Positions 6,402-8,864 of a DNA stretch of 8,864 nt are shown in pieces. Origin of the DNA: CAYVJW01 sp964451885 (GTDB taxonomy: Bacteria > Patescibacteriota > Gracilibacteria > UBA4473); contig CAYVJW010000069.1 in the NCBI GenBank assembly GCA_964451885.1, positions 1 to 8,864 on the forward strand, in the 5' to 3' direction. How positions within the stretch are numbered: position 1 is the stretch's first letter; every line of letters begins with the position of its first letter. The position numbers and the translations under genes are program-made. The notes under the pieces were generated by a model. The model did not search any database. It was not told where the DNA came from and was given only the letters and a program-made list of their open reading frames with translations.

Positions 6402-7382
6402 ATGACTGAAAAAAACGACTGGATTGATGAACTTAATAGCAAAAACTTTAATGCCAGAACCTTTGATCATGAGGCTCAGGATAAGCGAATTAAAGAAAGT
6501 CTGGATGAGGAAAAACAAAAAGCTGTGGAATTTGCAAAGAAATATGACTTACAAGATGAAAGAGTGTGGAATGAATTTATCAATGAGGCTTTAGCAGTTT
6601 ACCTAAATGGTCCTGTATATGACGCTAGTAGTAGGTATGCCGTTGATCAAAATATTCCGGAAATTTCGCCAGTTACTTTATTTGATTTTGAAACGTATGT
6701 CGCGGATCTTAAAGGTTTATTTGAAGATATAAACAATGATCCTACTGAAAATATGTATTTGAAAATGCAATGGGCGGCCATATGGAGGATCGTGGGCCGT
6801 TCATTTAATGATTTTGCTAATTATGCTTGTGCAGACTCTCCTCCAGGATTAAAGGAAAAACTTATAACTGCTGCTCCGTCAGCGATGCTTACTAAATTGA
6901 TCGATCCTCATTTTGTAATGGGAAAGTCTCAACGGATCTGGAGAATGAGCAAGTCACTTACTGAAGGAGAAGAAAAAGCGGCAATGCAGGCAAAAATGGT
7001 TGAAGCAGCCGTAAAAAAAGCGGCTAAGAAAGCCGGAAAAGTGTATTTCGAAAATAATTCTTCGAATCCTTTGGATGAAGTCATACGTACTTTTACTCAG
7101 CAGGCTGTTTGGCTAAAAAAGGATGGGGATGAGCTAAAGGTTTTAAAAGAAAAGGAGGCCATTCAGGGGATTTATGAATCTCTTACGCACGCGGCTAATA
7201 TAGTCATTAAAAATTTGAGAAATGCGGAAGAATTTGATGCTCGTGCTTCTTCTATTGGAGCAACTACGCCTGCTATTATGAATAATGGAGTACAAGACGC
7301 AACGGAAAGAATTGTTTCTTCAGGATCAGGGGAGACTGATGTGGATGCATTGATGCGGCAATTGGATGATTTTATAAAATAG
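6402..7382 (+). CDS. Uncharacterised module-family paralog with Lys/Ala-rich helical insert
   Basis: 326 aa, cytoplasmic by composition; function not recognised. The core module (about 94-270) is homologous to module A of the upstream 426-aa protein. Shared landmarks are AAIWR (125-129), CADSP (143-147, also 15 residues after the Trp), a loop ending DPHF (168-171; SSKF upstream), and TFTQQAVWLKKDGDEL from 230 followed by EAIQGIYE. Compared with module A, about 40 extra residues lie between CADSP and TFT. These include a Lys/Ala-rich amphipathic helix (190-214) that could bind acidic or nucleic-acid partners, though that is speculation. Residues 1-60 form a charged helical extension absent from the other paralogs; 275-326 is a low-complexity Ser/Thr/Asp tail. 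The start is the ATG after an A-run with no Shine-Dalgarno site. The stop is TAG, and the same frame stays open for 54 more codons. Confidence 0.75.
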   Translation: MTEKNDWIDELNSKNFNARTFDHEAQDKRIKESLDEEKQKAVEFAKKYDLQDERVWNEFINEALAVYLNGPVYDASSRYAVDQNIPEISPVTLFDFETYVADLKGLFEDINNDPTENMYLKMQWAAIWRIVGRSFNDFANYACADSPPGLKEKLITAAPSAMLTKLIDPHFVMGKSQRIWRMSKSLTEGEEKAAMQAKMVEAAVKKAAKKAGKVYFENNSSNPLDEVIRTFTQQAVWLKKDGDELKVLKEKEAIQGIYESLTHAANIVIKNLRNAEEFDARASSIGATTPAIMNNGVQDATERIVSSGSGETDVDALMRQLDDFIK

Positions 7383-7550
7383 TTGACGAGTATCTTCTCG
7401 TTCCGAAGGTCTGGCATTCAGGAGTGGGTGTATCTGAGAATAACATTTCATAACTATCGTTCCCGAAGAAATTATCAACCGGATAAAAACGCCAAAATAC
7501 CACCCGCTCCTGCCGTAGAAATTGATATCCACTCGAGGAACAGGTGACAA
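7383..7550. other. Relatively GC-rich intergenic segment, possible structured RNA or gene remnant
   Basis: This segment is visibly richer in G and C than the other gaps. It contains a short hairpin (ACGAG 7386-7390 with CTCGT 7397-7401), the long inverted repeat listed separately, an inner ATTTC/GAAAT pair (7445-7449 with 7468-7472) and an outer GTTCC/GGAAC pair (7400-7404 with 7537-7541). T8 follows at 7555-7562. The plus frame continuing from the upstream gene is open to a TGA at 7545-7547, and the minus strand is also open. It may be an extended 3' UTR, a small RNA or decayed coding sequence. Confidence 0.35.
7419..7512. repeat. Inverted repeat with 12-bp arms
   Basis: CAGGAGTGGGTG (7419-7430) pairs with CACCCGCTCCTG (7501-7512), giving 12 pairs with one T-G wobble. 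A one-base bulge at 7500 allows three more pairs (7431-7433 with 7497-7499). About 63 nt remain in the loop. It lies between the 326-aa and 227-aa genes and could be a terminator stem, an RNA element or a remnant of a small mobile element. Confidence 0.5.
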
Positions 7551-7586
7551 GAAATTTTTTTTCTTTTATGTTTTTTTTGTTATCCT
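7544..7586 (+). promoter_or_regulatory. Putative promoter of the 227-aa module gene
   Basis: GTGACA (7544-7549) is a one-mismatch version of the TTGACA found before the sister genes, here 69 nt before the ATG. No good -10 box lies 16-18 nt beyond it. An extended -10-like TGTTATCCT (7578-7586) lies further on and could work without a -35 box. This is the weakest of the four promoter calls. Confidence 0.3.
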
Positions 7587-7612
7587 AAAATCAATTCTTA
7601 ATTTTTTGAAAA

Positions 7613-8296
7613 ATGTCAGATTCTAGAGAGAAAGATCCGGTAACAGCTGGTATTGATAAGTCTTCAGATTCTGATCCGGAATCACCGGAAGGGATTGTTG
7701 CTAAAAGGCTGAATGAGCTTTTTGCGGAGTTTTTTGACGGGGAGGCATTTCGGGAGGAATTTGGGAAATTTAGCATTATATTTAATCAGATAAGAAAACG
7801 AAAAGAAGAGACCGAAAATATTTCTGCAAAAGAGATAAATTCGTTTCTAAAAGCCCAAAATGATGCCGTGAAAAATCTGGAAGCGTTACTGGCTGAATTT
7901 GTGAAAAATATTACATTTACCCAGGATGTCTCTTCCGAATACAAACTTCAATTATTTTTATCCGCAACAAGGGTAATACAAAGAGGATTATTCCAAGATG
8001 CTATTTTTATGGCTGAGACGGCCTGGCTTTCGGAAGACGGGGATATTCTCGAGGGCGAGAAAGCCATAACGGAGATTGTCAGGTATTTTTTGGTAATCGG
8101 GGCGGAACAATATAATAAGTTGAAGTTTGATCTTGTGTATTTTGGTACTGTTCCCCCCGGAGCTGTAGTTTCTAATGTGTCTGAGAATACTGCAAAAGTT
8201 ATTAAACTTGGAGAAAGTAAAAAGGAGGGTTGTACAGATGCTGAAAAACCTGGCGGGAAAGATGGGATGGGGCCGATTCATTGGAAAGTGGAATAA
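7613..8296 (+). CDS. Uncharacterised single-module paralog (module B type)
   Basis: 227 aa, no signal peptide or membrane helix; not recognised. Residues 1-27 are a disordered Ser/Asp/Glu-rich head. The module (about 30-172) matches module B of the 426-aa protein encoded two genes upstream. FLSATRVIQRGLFQDA (115-130) aligns with LIQAGTRMIQDEILKA there, and TAWLSEDGDILEGEKAI (136-152) aligns with TLWLAENGQVLQGEEAV, followed in both by a helix containing YF. After the module, 173-200 looks like beta strands (FDLVYFGTVPPGAVV), and a Gly/Lys-rich tail ends the protein. The signature resembles the strand-turn of SnoaL/DUF4440-type NTF2-like domains, but the rest of the family does not support that fold. 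The gene is in line with its paralogs and has its own upstream promoter-like elements. No Shine-Dalgarno site precedes the ATG. Confidence 0.7.
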   Translation: MSDSREKDPVTAGIDKSSDSDPESPEGIVAKRLNELFAEFFDGEAFREEFGKFSIIFNQIRKRKEETENISAKEINSFLKAQNDAVKNLEALLAEFVKNITFTQDVSSEYKLQLFLSATRVIQRGLFQDAIFMAETAWLSEDGDILEGEKAITEIVRYFLVIGAEQYNKLKFDLVYFGTVPPGAVVSNVSENTAKVIKLGESKKEGCTDAEKPGGKDGMGPIHWKVE

Positions 8297-8327
8297 AGCG
8301 GGCAAGGTGACAAGCGGGCAAGTAGAA
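8296..8327 (+). repeat. Octamer-like direct repeats after the 227-aa gene
   Basis: AAGCGGGCAAG occurs at 8296-8306 and again at 8312-8322, with a 16-bp period made of four 8-bp units of the form AAGNNNNC (the last degenerate). The first copy starts on the last base of the TAA stop. AGGTGACAAG, inside the array at 8305-8314, also occurs at 7542-7551 before this gene. Confidence 0.5.
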
Positions 8328-8395
8328 TGAAAGAAATGAAAAATATTATGAAGCTGATTCAATGTCTCTGACTCTAAGAATCAAGATGTTTTTGC

Positions 8396-8431
8396 TTGAC
8401 AAAATTTATTATATTATTATATTCACAATAT
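8396..8431 (+). promoter_or_regulatory. Promoter of the 125-aa gene with possible operator
   Basis: Consensus TTGACA (8396-8401) and TATATT (8418-8423), with a 16-nt spacer, give the best promoter in the window. The transcript should start near 8430, leaving about 26 nt before the ATG at 8456. The inverted repeat ATATT-CAC-AATAT (8419-8431) overlaps the -10 box and predicted start point and could be a regulator site, though such short AT-rich symmetry can be chance. Confidence 0.6.
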
Positions 8432-8455
8432 TAGATTTTTTAACTCCAAATCACC

Positions 8456-8833
8456 ATGCCACGTCCACAAATTGATGCTGACATCGCTATTGCTGAAGGA
8501 TTAAAGGATGATATGCATCCTTCTTTAGCAGAACAAAATCATGATCATGAAAATAGATTCATGAGAGGCTTATCTGCTCGATATACTAGAGACAATCCAA
8601 ACTTTACCCAAGATGAAGAGAGTCTACGAATAGCAGATGGATGGGATCTAGAAAATGATACCGATCCCGAAGTAGATACTCCACAAGAAGGCGCTGATGG
8701 AGGTCCTGCCCCATGGGAAGAATATGACTACTTAATTTTTGATGTTAATAAGGAGGATATTGTAATATATGCAGAATGGCCAATAAAGTGGCTAAAAACG
8801 CATCGGTCCAGGCAAAGTTCCATTTTGATGTGA
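8456..8833 (+). CDS. Small acidic protein of unknown function
   Basis: 125 aa; no recognised family, signal peptide or membrane helix. The N-terminal part (1-40) is helical-looking, with a His-rich patch (H21, H29, H31). The middle (50-90) is strongly acidic and Gly/Pro-rich, hence probably flexible. Residues 90-113 (YDYLIFDV...DIVIYAEWPIKWL) look like two beta strands or a short hydrophobic core, and the tail is basic. It lacks the Trp-Asp-Gly module of the three genes before it but has the same strand and the same TTGACA placement (60 nt before the ATG). It is the only gene here ending in TGA, and an overlapping frame stays open past that point, so a frameshifted C-terminus is possible. It is supported by a good promoter and a clean ORF, not by homology. 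Nothing further is seen in 8834-8864. Confidence 0.55.
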   Translation: MPRPQIDADIAIAEGLKDDMHPSLAEQNHDHENRFMRGLSARYTRDNPNFTQDEESLRIADGWDLENDTDPEVDTPQEGADGGPAPWEEYDYLIFDVNKEDIVIYAEWPIKWLKTHRSRQSSILM

Positions 8834-8864
8834 TGTGTTGAGAAGTAAACTGATAAAAATATAA

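Noticed and set aside
7326..7550. Minus-strand 74-aa frame running from the gap into the end of the 326-aa gene
   Set aside because: It overlaps the well supported module gene, has no promoter or ribosome site, and its length is expected by chance in the GC-richer gap.
8018..8075. NTF2-like (SnoaL/DUF4440) domain in the 227-aa protein
   Set aside because: Only the short W-hairpin-helix signature resembles that fold. The homologous region of the 426-aa protein lacks the following beta strands, so the likeness is probably superficial.
8776..8841. Overlapping 21-codon frame at the end of the 125-aa gene, or a frameshift into it
   Set aside because: It is too short, and without homologs there is no way to show which frame is conserved.
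3747..8864. Recoding of TGA as glycine (as in Gracilibacteria/SR1)
   Set aside because: No gene contains in-frame TGA within a conserved domain, and the recognisable proteins read cleanly with the standard code.

Overview
The window comes from an AT-rich bacterial genome with short intergenic gaps and many proteins of no recognisable family. Three things suggest a Patescibacteria/CPR lineage: the abundance of unknown proteins, a membrane protein built on the bacterial-PH plan (GE motif, two TM helices, PH domain), and a purine enzyme present as half a protein. This is inference, because there is no rRNA or ribosomal protein to anchor it. Genes end with TAA or TAG, except the last, which ends with TGA, so there is no positive sign of a recoded genetic code. 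None of the eight CDS has a convincing Shine-Dalgarno sequence.

Left part (1-3600). A plus-strand gene (106-1035) encodes a voltage-sensor domain fused to a bacterial PH-type membrane domain, with no ion pore. Converging on it are two minus-strand genes: a secreted zinc peptidase of the anthrax lethal-factor-like type (2767-3594) and, downstream of it, a PKD-plus-seven-TM membrane protein (1065-2651). The gap between these two holds a purine-rich heptamer repeat array and a 14-bp hairpin.

Middle (3600-4780). A divergent AT-rich promoter region is followed by a gene for only the C-terminal half of the purine enzyme FGAM synthase II (PurL). It starts exactly at the domain junction and has a degenerate glycine-rich motif.

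Right part (4780-8864). Four plus-strand genes of unknown function follow, separated by gaps of 159-280 bp, each with its own TTGACA-like promoter element about 60-70 nt before the ATG. The first three (426, 326 and 227 aa) are divergent paralogs. They share a mostly helical module that ends in a Trp-containing signature, W[LV]...DG..[VI][LI]...A[ILV]; the first protein carries two copies. They have no signal peptides or membrane helices, so they are probably cytoplasmic. This serial, separately promoted family is the best candidate for an undescribed system in the window. The fourth gene (125 aa, acidic) shares the promoter arrangement but not the module. The gap at 7383-7612 holds a long inverted repeat and may encode a structured RNA.
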